64,000 nt of DNA from Lacrimispora xylanisolvens (GTDB lineage: Bacteria > Bacillota > Clostridia > Lachnospirales > Lachnospiraceae), in contig CP070896.1 of the NCBI GenBank assembly GCA_017084465.1, positions 5,011,501-5,075,500 on the forward strand. Reading direction: 5' to 3'. Shown in pieces: positions 9,201 to 18,290 of this stretch. The notes beneath the pieces are model-generated. The model did no database searches and was not told where the DNA came from. It saw only the letters and a program-made list of their open reading frames with translations. The position numbers and the translations under genes were made by a program. Positions within the stretch are counted from its first letter, which is position 1. The number at the start of each line of letters is the position of its first letter.

Positions 9201-9302
9201 ATGGCACTTCCAAACTGATTAAAAACTTGAACATTTAATAATATAACACAATTATCAGAGGAAAGTTCATTTGTAAAGAAAATCGAGATGGTTATCAGAC
9301 CT

Positions 9303-9845
9303 TTACATGCCCAAAAGCTGTAATAGTTTTTTTGCAGTGTTTGCATTTCTGATGGTGACACTATTATATGCTGATTTACCCACGATCTTTGACCACCTTG
9401 TTTTGGAAAATGTTTTAATGGGTGCTGACCAGAAGATTACCTGTCCGTAATAACCCACCTGTTCATATTCCTCCTTGGCAATGCCAACCTCATTAATAAT
9501 CTCCGTTGCAGTGGCAGGCGGGATGATAAAAATTGCATTATGCTTTGATTGTTGGTCGTGATCCCACCAGGCGGGTGCATTGTTCAGGGCGGCGGATAAT
9601 TCTTTGGCCGATATAATTGTAACAGCGATGTTTAAACTAAAACAATCTGATATTGCAGATTCACAAACCTTTTTAATTTCTTCTTTATCTTCGTTATAAC
9701 AGGTGAAAATAACATTACCACTGTTGATATAGGTGATAACATCCCCATATCCGCAATCTTCAAACATCTTTTTTAATTCTGGCATTGATATTTTATTTTT
9801 ACCGCCAACGTTAATACCACGTAATAACGCAATATATTTTTGCAT
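9303..9845 (-). CDS. DUF1697 protein
   Basis: About 180 residues, family length. The N-terminus YIALLRGINVGGKNKISMPELK and INSGNVIF are the signature of DUF1697, a cytoplasmic family of unknown function. I chose the ATG at 9845 because AAAGGAT lies just upstream and the family starts a few residues before YIALLRG; an upstream ATG at 9851 is possible. It stands alone, divergent from the ferredoxin-nitroreductase. Confidence 0.85.
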   Translation of the reverse strand: MQKYIALLRGINVGGKNKISMPELKKMFEDCGYGDVITYINSGNVIFTCYNEDKEEIKKVCESAISDCFSLNIAVTIISAKELSAALNNAPAWWDHDQQSKHNAIFIIPPATATEIINEVGIAKEEYEQVGYYGQVIFWSAPIKTFSKTRWSKIVGKSAYNSVTIRNANTAKKLLQLLGM

Positions 9846-9940
9846 AAGCATATCCTTTCTCAGTTTTTGATTAATATGTATTATTGATAGAAATATCATA
9901 TCACATGTATAATTAATCTTACCATAATAAAATAATATAC

Positions 9941-9995
9941 TTGACTAATCGTTCTAGAAAAGATATACTTAGGACGAATTAAGAACGATCGTTCT
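9941..9995 (+). promoter_or_regulatory. Promoter and TetR-type operator
   Basis: TTGACT (9941-9946), a 17-nt spacer and TATACT (9964-9969) make a near-consensus promoter. AGAACGATCGTTCT (9982-9995) is a perfect 14-nt palindrome at the expected transcription start, and TCGTTCTAGAA in the spacer repeats its arm. Binding there would block RNA polymerase. The TetR gene at 10900 is the natural candidate. Confidence 0.8.
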
Positions 9996-10037
9996 ACAAT
10001 TTGAAACCGTAAAATATATCATAAGGAGCAGATTAAA

Positions 10038-10844
10038 ATGGGTCTAATAACTGTAAATGAAGAAAGCTGTATTAAATGCGGGTTATGTGTAGAGGAATGT
10101 CCAAAAGCAATTATAAAAATGGAGTCATCTGGTCCGGTAGAGGTGAACCCGGAAGGCTGCATTGCCTGTGGCCATTGTGTTGCCATATGTCCAAAGGAAG
10201 CCATGGACAACGTGAAATCACCTCTTGCACAGCAAGGTGCAATTGGAGATATGCCAAAATTAAGCCCGCAGGAAGCTAAGAATTTTATGCGGACACGTCG
10301 TTCCATACGTTCCTATAAGAATAAACCAGTGGAAAGAGAAAAGCTGCTTCAGCTGGTTGAGGTGGCTAATTTAGCTCCCACTGCCAGTAATACACAAGGA
10401 ATTTCATACATGATCATAGACGATAAGAAAAAGATTGAAGCGATAGTAGAAGAATATGTAAACTGGGTTGAAAATCATGAGATCTATGGTAAAATACTGA
10501 ATGGAATTACAAAGGGATACAGAGAAAATAAGGTAGATACAATTTTAAGAAGCGCTCCCAGTATCATACTGGCATTAGCGGATAAAAACTTTTCTCATGG
10601 AAGAGAAAACTCCATTTTCTCATTAACTTATCTTGAATTATTTGCTCCATCTCTGGATCTGGGATCTTGTTGGGCTGGATTATTGGAAATTTGTGCACGA
10701 AGTGAAGGTTCTCCTATGCTAAAGCTACTAAATATACCGGAAGAAAAACAGATTACAGGTTGTGTCATGGTAGGGTATCCCAAGTATAGCTACAAACGTT
10801 TTACAGAAAGACAGCCGGTATCCGTTACATTTTATCAGGAATAG
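10038..10844 (+). CDS. Ferredoxin-nitroreductase fusion protein
   Basis: 268 residues. Residues ~5-60 hold two 4Fe-4S motifs (CIKCGLCVEECPKA and CIACGHCVAICPKEA). The rest is a nitroreductase domain with TRRSIRSYKNKPVEREKL for FMN phosphate and LAPTASNTQGISYMI. Electrons could therefore come from ferredoxin-type donors directly. AAGGAG lies 11 nt upstream. The gene is followed at 55 nt by a TetR gene and preceded by a strong palindromic operator, so induction by an electrophile or nitro compound is a reasonable inference. The substrate is unknown. Confidence 0.9.
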   Translation: MGLITVNEESCIKCGLCVEECPKAIIKMESSGPVEVNPEGCIACGHCVAICPKEAMDNVKSPLAQQGAIGDMPKLSPQEAKNFMRTRRSIRSYKNKPVEREKLLQLVEVANLAPTASNTQGISYMIIDDKKKIEAIVEEYVNWVENHEIYGKILNGITKGYRENKVDTILRSAPSIILALADKNFSHGRENSIFSLTYLELFAPSLDLGSCWAGLLEICARSEGSPMLKLLNIPEEKQITGCVMVGYPKYSYKRFTERQPVSVTFYQE

Positions 10845-10899
10845 ACAGAAAGACGCCGGTTCAATAAATGTTACCATATAAATATTGGGAGGTGATCAG

Positions 10900-11484
10900 A
10901 TGGGGCGAAATAAGGAATTTGAAGAAGAAGCTGTTCTCCAGAAAGCGATGGAATTGTTTTGGAAACAGGGATATGAAAAAACTTCTATGAGCGATCTGGT
11001 AGAGTACATGGGGATTCATCGAAAAAGTCTGTATGACACGTTCGGGGATAAGCATGCGTTGTATCTTAAGGCTATCGATTACTATAGTGTCAGTATCTCT
11101 GAGAGATTAAAAGCTGTGATATCCCAGGCAGGTACTGCAAATGAGGGTATTAAAAGTATATTTGATATCATGATTAATGGCACTAATGAGAGACCATGGG
11201 GATGCTTTATCGTAAACGCTGCCACTGAGCTGGCTCTTAGGGATAAAGAGGTAGAAGAAAAGATAGAAGCTGTATTCGCCCGATCAGAAAAGCTTATGGC
11301 AGATTTAGTCCGAAAAGGCCAGGAATCCGGTGAATTCTCATGCGGTTTAAGTGGGGAGGCATTGGGAGAAATTCTGCATTGTACATTACTTGGTATCAGG
11401 GTATATACCAGGACTTCAACAAGCAGGGACAAGTTAAACCATTTAGCAGATAATTTCCTTCAGTTACTAAAAAATCATAATTAA
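10900..11484 (+). CDS. TetR-family regulator
   Basis: 194 residues. The N-terminal helix-turn-helix (AMELFWKQGYEKTSMSDLVEYMGIHRKSLYDTFGDKHALYLKAI) is of the AcrR/NemR-like type; the C-terminal ~130 residues form the ligand domain. The start ATG has GGAGGTG 6 nt upstream. It is downstream of the ferredoxin-nitroreductase and probably represses it and itself through the palindrome at 9982-9995. NemR-like regulators respond to electrophiles; that ligand class is inferred from context. Confidence 0.9.
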   Translation: MGRNKEFEEEAVLQKAMELFWKQGYEKTSMSDLVEYMGIHRKSLYDTFGDKHALYLKAIDYYSVSISERLKAVISQAGTANEGIKSIFDIMINGTNERPWGCFIVNAATELALRDKEVEEKIEAVFARSEKLMADLVRKGQESGEFSCGLSGEALGEILHCTLLGIRVYTRTSTSRDKLNHLADNFLQLLKNHN

Positions 11485-11493
11485 GAAAAAAGC

Positions 11494-11537
11494 AAGAAGA
11501 TTTTAACGGAAAATCATTGTCCGTTAAAATCTTCTTT
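11494..11537 (+). terminator. Rho-independent terminator
   Basis: AAGAAGATTTTAACGG (11494-11509) pairs with CCGTTAAAATCTTCTT (11521-11536) around an 11-nt loop, followed by T. Confidence 0.9.
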
Positions 11538-11567
11538 TTAAATCTTTTAGTAATGAATAAAATATTC

Positions 11568-11626
11568 TTTACAAGCGACCAAGAGTCGCTATATAATGAA
11601 TATATGAGAAGCGACCGTTGGTCGCT
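11568..11626 (+). promoter_or_regulatory. Promoter with two copies of a 17-nt palindrome
   Basis: TTTACA (11568-11573) and TATAAT (11592-11597) are 18 nt apart. AGCGACCAAGAGTCGCT (11574-11590) fills the spacer, and AGCGACCGTTGGTCGCT (11610-11626) lies just before the ribosome binding site. Centres are 36 nt apart. This is the expected architecture for autorepression by the TetR gene that follows. Confidence 0.85.
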
Positions 11627-11644
11627 ATAAGGAGGTATTATCAC

Positions 11645-12248
11645 ATGCCAAAAGGAATTATGCTTTCACCCCAACAGCAGGAAGCGCGCAGGGAAGAAAT
11701 TACCGGTGTTGCCTTGCGGCTCATTGCTGAAAATGGATTCCAGAAAACATCGATGCGGGAAATTGCAGTTTTAGCAAACATGGGAAAGTCCAGCTTGTAT
11801 GATTATTTCAAAACCAAAGATGAGATCGTTGTATATGCATTTGAGAAGGTAATAGAAGAGAACATACAAAACATACACAAAATTATTTCTGAGGAATCCT
11901 CTCCAGAGCAGTGCCTTAGAAAAATCATGCTGAATCATCTTACCGTTCCAAAACAGTATCGTTCTGTGCTGATGTGGTTAAATGCGGAATCTGACTATTT
12001 AGAAGAAAGTTATCGAGACAGGCTGAAAGCTGCACGTTATAAATATCAGGATAGTATTCAATCAGTGATTGAAAACGGAGTGGATGCAGGCGTTTTCCGC
12101 AGGACTGATGCCGCCCTTATGACACGTTTACTGCTAAATTCCGTTATAGCGATTGTCTACACATCCCGGCCGTCTGGCAGTGTGGAAAAAATGCTTAATG
12201 AAACAATGAATATATTTCTGCACGGAATTATGAATGGGGGGGGAAGGA
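11645..12248 (+). CDS. TetR-family regulator (3' end affected by a poly-G run)
   Basis: About 200 residues. The ATG at 11645 has AGGAGG 9 nt upstream. The HTH is ALRLIAENGFQKTSMREIAVLANMGKSSLYDYFKTKDEIVVYAF, followed by a helical ligand domain ending near SVEKMLNETMNIFLHGIMN. As given, the frame runs on through eight G (12236-12243) into the dikinase, giving an apparent 950-residue fusion. With seven G the TetR frame ends NGGEGL-stop near 12248, and the dikinase has its own GGAAGG and ATG at 12251. Separate genes are more likely. The double palindrome upstream suggests autoregulation. Confidence 0.85.
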
Positions 12249-12250
12249 TT

Positions 12251-14817
12251 ATGATTGAATATACACTGCCCCTTGCGCAAACGAAAGCGACTATTGAAAT
12301 GGTTGGTGGAAAAGGTATGTCATTATCAAAACTTCTGACGGCGGGAATTTCTGTACCAGATGGTTTTCATGTAACCACAGCTTCTTACCAGCTTTTTGTT
12401 GAAATGAACCATATTAAGCCTTACATTAATGAATTACTGGACGAAGTTCATTTTACTGATTCCACCCAGCTGGAAGCTGCATCAGTCCAGATCGGAATGC
12501 TTTTTCATAAAGGAACAATGCCTGAGGAAGTGGCATCAGCGATACAATTGGGTTATGCCGGTTTAGGAAGCATTCCTGTTGCAGTCCGATCTTCTGCAAC
12601 TGCCGAAGATCTGCCGGAGGCTTCTTTTGCAGGACAGCAGGATACCTATCTAAATATACTTGGAGAGTCCCAGGTTCTTGATGCTGTAAAGCGGTGCTGG
12701 GCTTCTCTGTGGACAGCCCACGCGATTGCTTACCGCATGAAGAACAATATAAAACAGGAGCATATCTCAATTGCTGTCGTAGTGCAAAAGCTGGTGTTTT
12801 CCCATGGGGCAGGCGTTATGTTTACTCAAAATCCTATTAATGGCAGACGGGGGGAAATGGTCATTAATGCAGCCTGGGGGCTTGGTGAAGCAGTGGTATC
12901 CAGCTTAGTGACACCAGATACCATCGTTGTGGATAAAAATACCGGTCGAATTGTTTCATATAAGTCAGCAGATAAAGAGATCATGACGGTTCGCACCTCA
13001 AACGGTACGAAAGAAATTTCAACTCCTGCAAAGTTTAGGAAAAAACATACACTGACCCGGGATCAGGTTGTGCGGCTGGCCCAGCTTGGAAAGAAAATTG
13101 AAACGTATTATAAAATGCCCATGGATGTAGAATGGGCAATGGAAAAGAACAAATTGTATATTGTCCAGGCTCGTCCAATTACGGTCCTGCCACCGGAGTG
13201 GGTGCTCCCAGAAAAAGATGTGATATATACAAAGGGCAGTCTGGCAGAACACCTGCCAAATCCTGTCACACCTTTGTTCGCCACGTTTGGTCTTGGAATC
13301 ATTAACCGTGCATCGGCACTTTTATGGGCTGATATGTTTGATAAGAGCGCAAAAAAACTGCTGCCGCAGAACGGGGCATATACGGTGATTAATGGATATG
13401 TCTATCTCTGTGTAAAATCAAAGCCCCTTCTTATTGCTGCAAAATCACTTTCTCCCCACGCCCTGCGAAAGACACTGACCAACAGTATCCCTCGCTGGAA
13501 AGCAGCGAGGAAAGAATTTGAAACAGTGGTAAAGGAATGGGAAGAAAAACCTCTGCATGCGCTGAGTGCCCATCAATTGATGGAAGGAATTCAGTCTGTT
13601 TTTTTTGCGTCAAATATTTATTTTACAAGAATCCAGCTTACTCTGCCCGCTGCTTCCCTCAGCGAAGCGTTATTTACAAAATTATTTACTGGAACAGTTC
13701 GCCGAGCCGGTATAACAAATACTTCTGTTTTCCTGCTTGGTTTTAATACCATTGCTCTGCAATCGGAAAAGAATCTGTGGAATATCTCGGAATGGGCAAA
13801 GAAAAATAACTCCCTCAATCATTATCTGCAAAACAATCTCACAATAAATATAGGGAAAGATACCATGTCCCCAACTGTACCAGCAGGAGTTAATGAGGAA
13901 GTATGGGGGGAATGGAAAAACCGAATCAATCAGTATTTCAAAGAGTTTGGCCGCACCGCTTATGAATTTGATTTTTCCTATCCAACACCACAGGAAATCC
14001 TTACCCCAACACTGGAATCCATAAAATCATTTATGGATGGGAAAGGGGATAGACCATTTTTACGCCAGTCAGTATATGAAAAACAAAGGAAACAGGCAGA
14101 AGATGCCACATTCAAGCTGATAGATGGTTCCCGCAAAAAACTATTTTTAAAGCTGCTTAACTGGGCGCAGGAAACTGCTCCCATGCGTGAAGATGCTATA
14201 TATCTGATGGGTATGGGGCATCCGGTGATTCGAAGTATGTTCAGGGAGATTTCAAAACGCCTTATACGAGGCGGAGCTATTCTACATAGCGATGATATAT
14301 ACTGGCTCACAAAATCAGAATTAGACGCGCTGGTAATTCAGTTGGATAAGAATATGCTTTTATCGGATCTAAGTGGGGTAATACCTGCCAGAAAGGAAGA
14401 ATTCAAAAAATCCAGGGTTATGTCTCTCCCTCCAGATTGCCGGAGAAAAATGAAAATACTATGTTACATGTACCACAGAACCGAAAGGATGGGAAAATTA
14501 TATTGAAGGGAATAGGCACCAGCACCGGCGTTGTCACAGCACCAGCCTGCGTCGTGTACAGCCCCGCAGATTTTGAAAGCTTTAAGCCTGGAAGCGTGTT
14601 AATTGCCGTTACCACAACTCCGGCCTGGACACCGTTGTTTTCTTTGGCAAGTGGCATTGTAACGGATATTGGCGGTCCGCTCAGCCATTCAAGCATTGTT
14701 GCCCGGGAATATGGAATCCCTGCAGTCATGGCTGTCCACAACGCATCACGAACAATCCAAAGCGGACAAATGATAACGGTGGATGGAGCTGCGGGGACGG
14801 TGACCATCAGGGGGTAG
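12251..14817 (+). CDS. Rifampin-phosphotransferase-like PEP/pyruvate dikinase protein, one frameshift
   Basis: About 855 residues. The N-terminal PPDK/PEP-synthase ATP-grasp domain has VGGKGMSLSKLLTAGISVPDGF, AVRSSATAEDLPEASFAGQQ, GAGVMFTQNP, and DVEWAM ... IVQARPIT. The C-terminus is the swivelling phosphohistidine domain with GGPLSHSSIVAREYGIPAV (catalytic His). There is no C-terminal TIM barrel, so it is not a true PEP synthase. The order ATP-grasp, middle domain, His domain and the length fit rifampin phosphotransferase (Rph) and relatives. The frame breaks near 14428-14436; one added base joins SLPP to RLPEKNEN. The acceptor is unproven; the TetR gene in front suggests inducible drug modification. 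Confidence 0.8.
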
Positions 14818-15104
14818 TAAAGATTTATAATTGGTAAAAATACGAATTTAAAACAATAAAGTCTTCTTTCAGATTGTATAGAAATATGTTAAACTAAGAT
14901 TAGTTCCCCCTTGCTCCCGCAATCGCAGGCCGACTTTTCTAAGGCTTTAAATTTTTATATTGCTACGATTACCAAGCAATCAGGAATTTTTTAAATTTCA
15001 TGGAATAACAGTAACATAGCAGGTCTGATTTTCAAAATCAGAAGAAAAGAGGCATTTATCATGGAGAGCAGAGTATTAATTTTAGCTGACAGGAGGAATT
15101 ACTC
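14818..15104. other. Intergenic region, 287 nt
   Basis: AT-rich. No terminator or convincing promoter pair was recognised. A 19-codon open frame begins at 15061 (MESRVLILADRRNYSWKNG) and overlaps the next start; I cannot support it as a gene. Confidence 0.5.
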
Positions 15105-17120
15105 ATGGAAGAATGGCTGACATTGGCGGGAATTTCTGTAGGAACAGTTGTGTTGCTTTACCTGTTTATTTTTTAAGATACTTGGTTTAAGAGTAATTAA
15201 CTCAAATGAGGTAGCAGTGGTAGAAAAGTGGTGGAGTCTTAAGGGGTCGCTGAAGGATTCCATTATAGCCTTAAACGGAGAAGCCGGGTATGCGCCCGGA
15301 CTATTGCGGGGCGGTATTCATTTCAAATCCGTACTCATGTACAAGATACATAAATATCCGCTCATTACCATTCCCCAGGGGCAGATTGCCTATTTATTTG
15401 CCCGTGACGGAGCTCCCCTTTCCCCGGTGCAGACTCTGGGACGGATTGTGCCTGAAGCCAACAATTTTCAGGATGTTTCCGGTTTCTTAAAAAATGGCGG
15501 ACAGCGTGGCCCACAGAGAGGAATCTTAAGAGAGGGTACCTACGCCATCAATCTGGCACAATTTATTGTAATTACGCCCAGCGCAATCAAATCCATTTCC
15601 AGCAATTTAAAGCAGGAGCGTAACGAATTGGTCAGCATGCAGAAAACTCTGGCTGAAAGAGAAGGCTTCTCACCCGTAGTTATTATGGGCAGAGGGGGCA
15701 ATGAATCCAGTGACATGATGGGAATCGTTACGGTGCATGACGGAACGTCTATTTCCCAGGGTGAGATCATCGCTCCGGATGTGGGCGAAGAGCATGCCAG
15801 TTTTCAGGATCCGGAGAAGTTTCTGGAGCTTGGCGGTAGGCGGGGAAAACAGATCCAGATTTTAACGGATGGTACTTATTATATCAATCGTCTTTTTGCC
15901 ACAGTTGAATTCCGCCCCAAAACAGTGGTTCCCATTGGTTTTGTAGGCGTTGTGGTTTCTTTCTTTGGCAGCGAGGGAGTGGACACCTCGGGAGAAAACT
16001 ATAAGCACGGAGAACTGGTCAGCGTAGGCTCCAAGGGCGTACTGGAAAAAACCTCTGATGCCCGGAAAATATGCGTTCAATACCGATGCGGGAAAAGTAG
16101 TACTTGTTCCCACCACCAATATCATCTTAAAATGGAACAAAACCGAAACCGGCGACCATAAGTATGATGAAAATCTTACGGAAGTGGATATTATCACCAA
16201 GGATGCCTTTGAGCCGTCCCTTCCATTGTCCGTAGTCATGCATATAGACTACAAGCAGGCACCATGGGTCATTCAGCGTTTTGGTGATATTGGAATGCTG
16301 GTAAACCAGTCTCTTGATCCGCTGGTCAGTGCATATTTTAAAGATGTGGCACAGACGAAAACACTTATCGAGCTGATACAGGAGCGAAGTGCCATTCGTG
16401 AACGGGCTGTTCTTGAAATGAAAGAGAAGTTTGAAAAATATAATCTTCAGCTTGAGGAAGTTTTGATCGGTACACCGAAAACCACAGTAACCGATACTCA
16501 GATTGAGAATATTCTCATGCAGCTTCGGGAACGTCAGATTGCAGAGGAAAAAAAGGTCACCTACCAGAAACAGCAGTCTGCGGCGGAAAGTGAGAAATCC
16601 CTGCGTGAAGCCCAGGCAGTAGCAGAACAGCAAAGTTTCCTGACCAAATCTAAAATTCAGATTGAGATTGAAGGGAACAATGGTGCAGCACTTGCAAGCC
16701 GTGCTGAGCAGGAATCCAATCAGATTATTGCTCTTGCGAAAGCCAATGCATCTAAAATCAAGCTGGAAGGCGAGGCGGAAGCTTCCAAGGAATCCAATGT
16801 AGGATTAGCCAAAGCCCAGGCAATTGAGGCCCAGGTAAAAGCTTACGGCGGCGCTGAATACCGGGTCATTCAGGAGATTACGGATAAGCTGGCTGATGCT
16901 GTTAAAAAATGCGACTGTTGATATCGTTCCGAAAACAGTTGTGCAGATGGGGAGCGGAGAAAACGGAAACGGTGCTGGCGGAACCGGAACTGTAATGGAT
17001 ACACTGCTGAAATTTATTACTTTGGATAAACTTGGCGTATCCCTGCAGCATATGAATGAGCCGTCTGCCGTTACTTCCCAAGAAGAACCCCTGGTCAAAT
17101 CAGAACAGGTGGAAGAGTAA
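15105..17120 (+). CDS. Flotillin-like SPFH-domain protein, three frameshifts
   Basis: About 670 residues when three runs are each shortened by one base: T6 at 15169-15174, A6 at 16046-16051 and A6 at 16904-16909. The ATG at 15105 has AGGAGG at 8 nt. An N-terminal membrane helix (WLTLAGISVGTVVLLYLFIF) precedes the SPFH region (VINSNEVAVVEKWWS ... LEKPLMPGKYAFN ... PLSVVMHIDY). A long Ala/Glu/Gln-rich coiled coil follows (KVTYQKQQSAAESEKSLREA), then a Gly-rich C-terminus (GSGENGNGAGGTGTVMD). Family members organise membrane microdomains. It is unusually long; the sequence between the helix and the PHB core has a repeated QDVSGFLKNGG / QDPEKFLELGG element. Confidence 0.85.
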
Positions 17121-17126
17121 ACAGTA

Positions 17127-17165
17127 GACCCGATAAAAGCCAATTTACTTTATCGGGTCTTATTA
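17127..17165 (+). terminator. Rho-independent terminator
   Basis: GACCCGATAAA pairs with TTTATCGGGTC (ending 17159) and is followed by a T-rich tract. Confidence 0.85.
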
Positions 17166-17203
17166 TTTCAATCCTGTTATACTGGGCACAGAAAGGAGGC
17201 AGG

Positions 17204-18061
17204 ATGGACTATTTAAAAGAAATGAATCATGCACTTGATTATATTGAAAGCAATTTGGATGGAGAGATTGATTACTCCACGGTAGCAAAGCTGGCTTGCT
17301 GTTCCATCAGCTGTTTTCAACGGATGTTTTCCTATATCGCAGATATACGCTTGTCAGAATATATCAGGCGCCGGCGAATGTCATTAGCTGCATTTGAATT
17401 GCTTAACAGCAATGTGAAAGTAATAGACCTTGCTGTTAAATATGGATATGAATCTCCGGATTCTTTTTCCCGTGCATTTCAGGCGATTCATGGAGTAATT
17501 CCCTCTGTGGCACGTAATAACGGGAATTCTTTAAAAGCTTATCCTCGTATAACCTTTCATATTTCTGTTAAAGGAGATGCTGAGATGAATTACAGGATTG
17601 AGAAAAAGGAAGGATTTAGAATTGTAGGAATGAAGAGACATTTTCACGCGCCTGAGGATGATCCGGGGGCTGTGGACAAATTTTGGAGGGAAGTCTTTAA
17701 AGACGGAACTTATGAAGAGTTAATCCGCTTATCCAATGGTACGCCAAATGGTGTTCACGGTTTTATTCAGGTGTTAAGTGAGGAAGATGTGGATTATACC
17801 ATTGCATGTATCACTGATCAGGAGCCGCCGGAATGTATGGAAAGCTTTGTGATAGGTGAATCAACCTGGGCTGTATTTGAACTGGAAGGTCCGGTGAGTA
17901 GAACATTGGAGGATGCATGGAAAAGAATTTTCAGTGAGTGGCTTCCTGCTTCAGGCTATCAATATGCAGAATCTGTGGATATGGAATGCTTTCCTAATGA
18001 GGGTGACAGAGGTGCCAAAGATTTCAAATTCGAGATATGGCTTCCTGTTAAAAAAGAGTAA
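17204..18061 (+). CDS. AraC-family regulator with GyrI-like effector domain
   Basis: 285 residues, intact. AraC HTHs are at ~10-105 (YSTVAKLACCSISCFQRMFSYIADIRLSEYIRRRRM and IDLAVKYGYESPDSFSRAFQAIHG), then a GyrI-like domain from ~125 (YRIEKKEGFRIVGMKRHFHAPEDD ... FKFEIWLPVKK). AAAGGAGG lies 5 nt before the ATG. It sits just upstream of the iron transporter but is separated by a terminator and a separate promoter, so it is probably a single-gene unit. Confidence 0.9.
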   Translation: MDYLKEMNHALDYIESNLDGEIDYSTVAKLACCSISCFQRMFSYIADIRLSEYIRRRRMSLAAFELLNSNVKVIDLAVKYGYESPDSFSRAFQAIHGVIPSVARNNGNSLKAYPRITFHISVKGDAEMNYRIEKKEGFRIVGMKRHFHAPEDDPGAVDKFWREVFKDGTYEELIRLSNGTPNGVHGFIQVLSEEDVDYTIACITDQEPPECMESFVIGESTWAVFELEGPVSRTLEDAWKRIFSEWLPASGYQYAESVDMECFPNEGDRGAKDFKFEIWLPVKKE

Positions 18062-18066
18062 TATAT

Positions 18067-18098
18067 AAAAGATACCGCCAGATCCGGCGGTATCTTTT
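18067..18098 (+). terminator. Rho-independent terminator
   Basis: GATACCGCC (18071-18079) pairs with GGCGGTATC (18086-18094) around a short loop; flanking A and T tracts suit termination. Confidence 0.9.
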
Positions 18099-18123
18099 AT
18101 TATGAATAGCTAGATTGTTATCT

Positions 18124-18176
18124 TGACAAACAATTAATTAGTATGCTACACTAACTTAAAGTTAGCCAAGGCTAAC
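18124..18176 (+). promoter_or_regulatory. Promoter and iron-box-like operator of the siderophore transporter
   Basis: TTGACA (18124-18129), 17 nt, TACACT (18147-18152). The 16-nt palindrome GTTAGCCAAGGCTAAC (18161-18176) lies at the expected start of transcription. It matches the two sites before the nitroreductase at 2068 and 2094. DtxR/IdeR-type iron repression is inferred from arm sequence and target. Confidence 0.75.
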
Positions 18177-18290
18177 ATAATAAAATTCAAAGAAAGGAGT
18201 TCGATCATTTATCGAGTTGACAGAGCAGATTTGTTGCTCTGATTCACAATACCTTGTAACAACAAAAATACGTGAAGGAGATTTTTGAAA

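Noticed and set aside
11645..14506. A TetR-PEP synthase fusion protein
   Set aside because: It depends on a run of eight G; seven G gives two normal genes, each with its own ribosome binding site.
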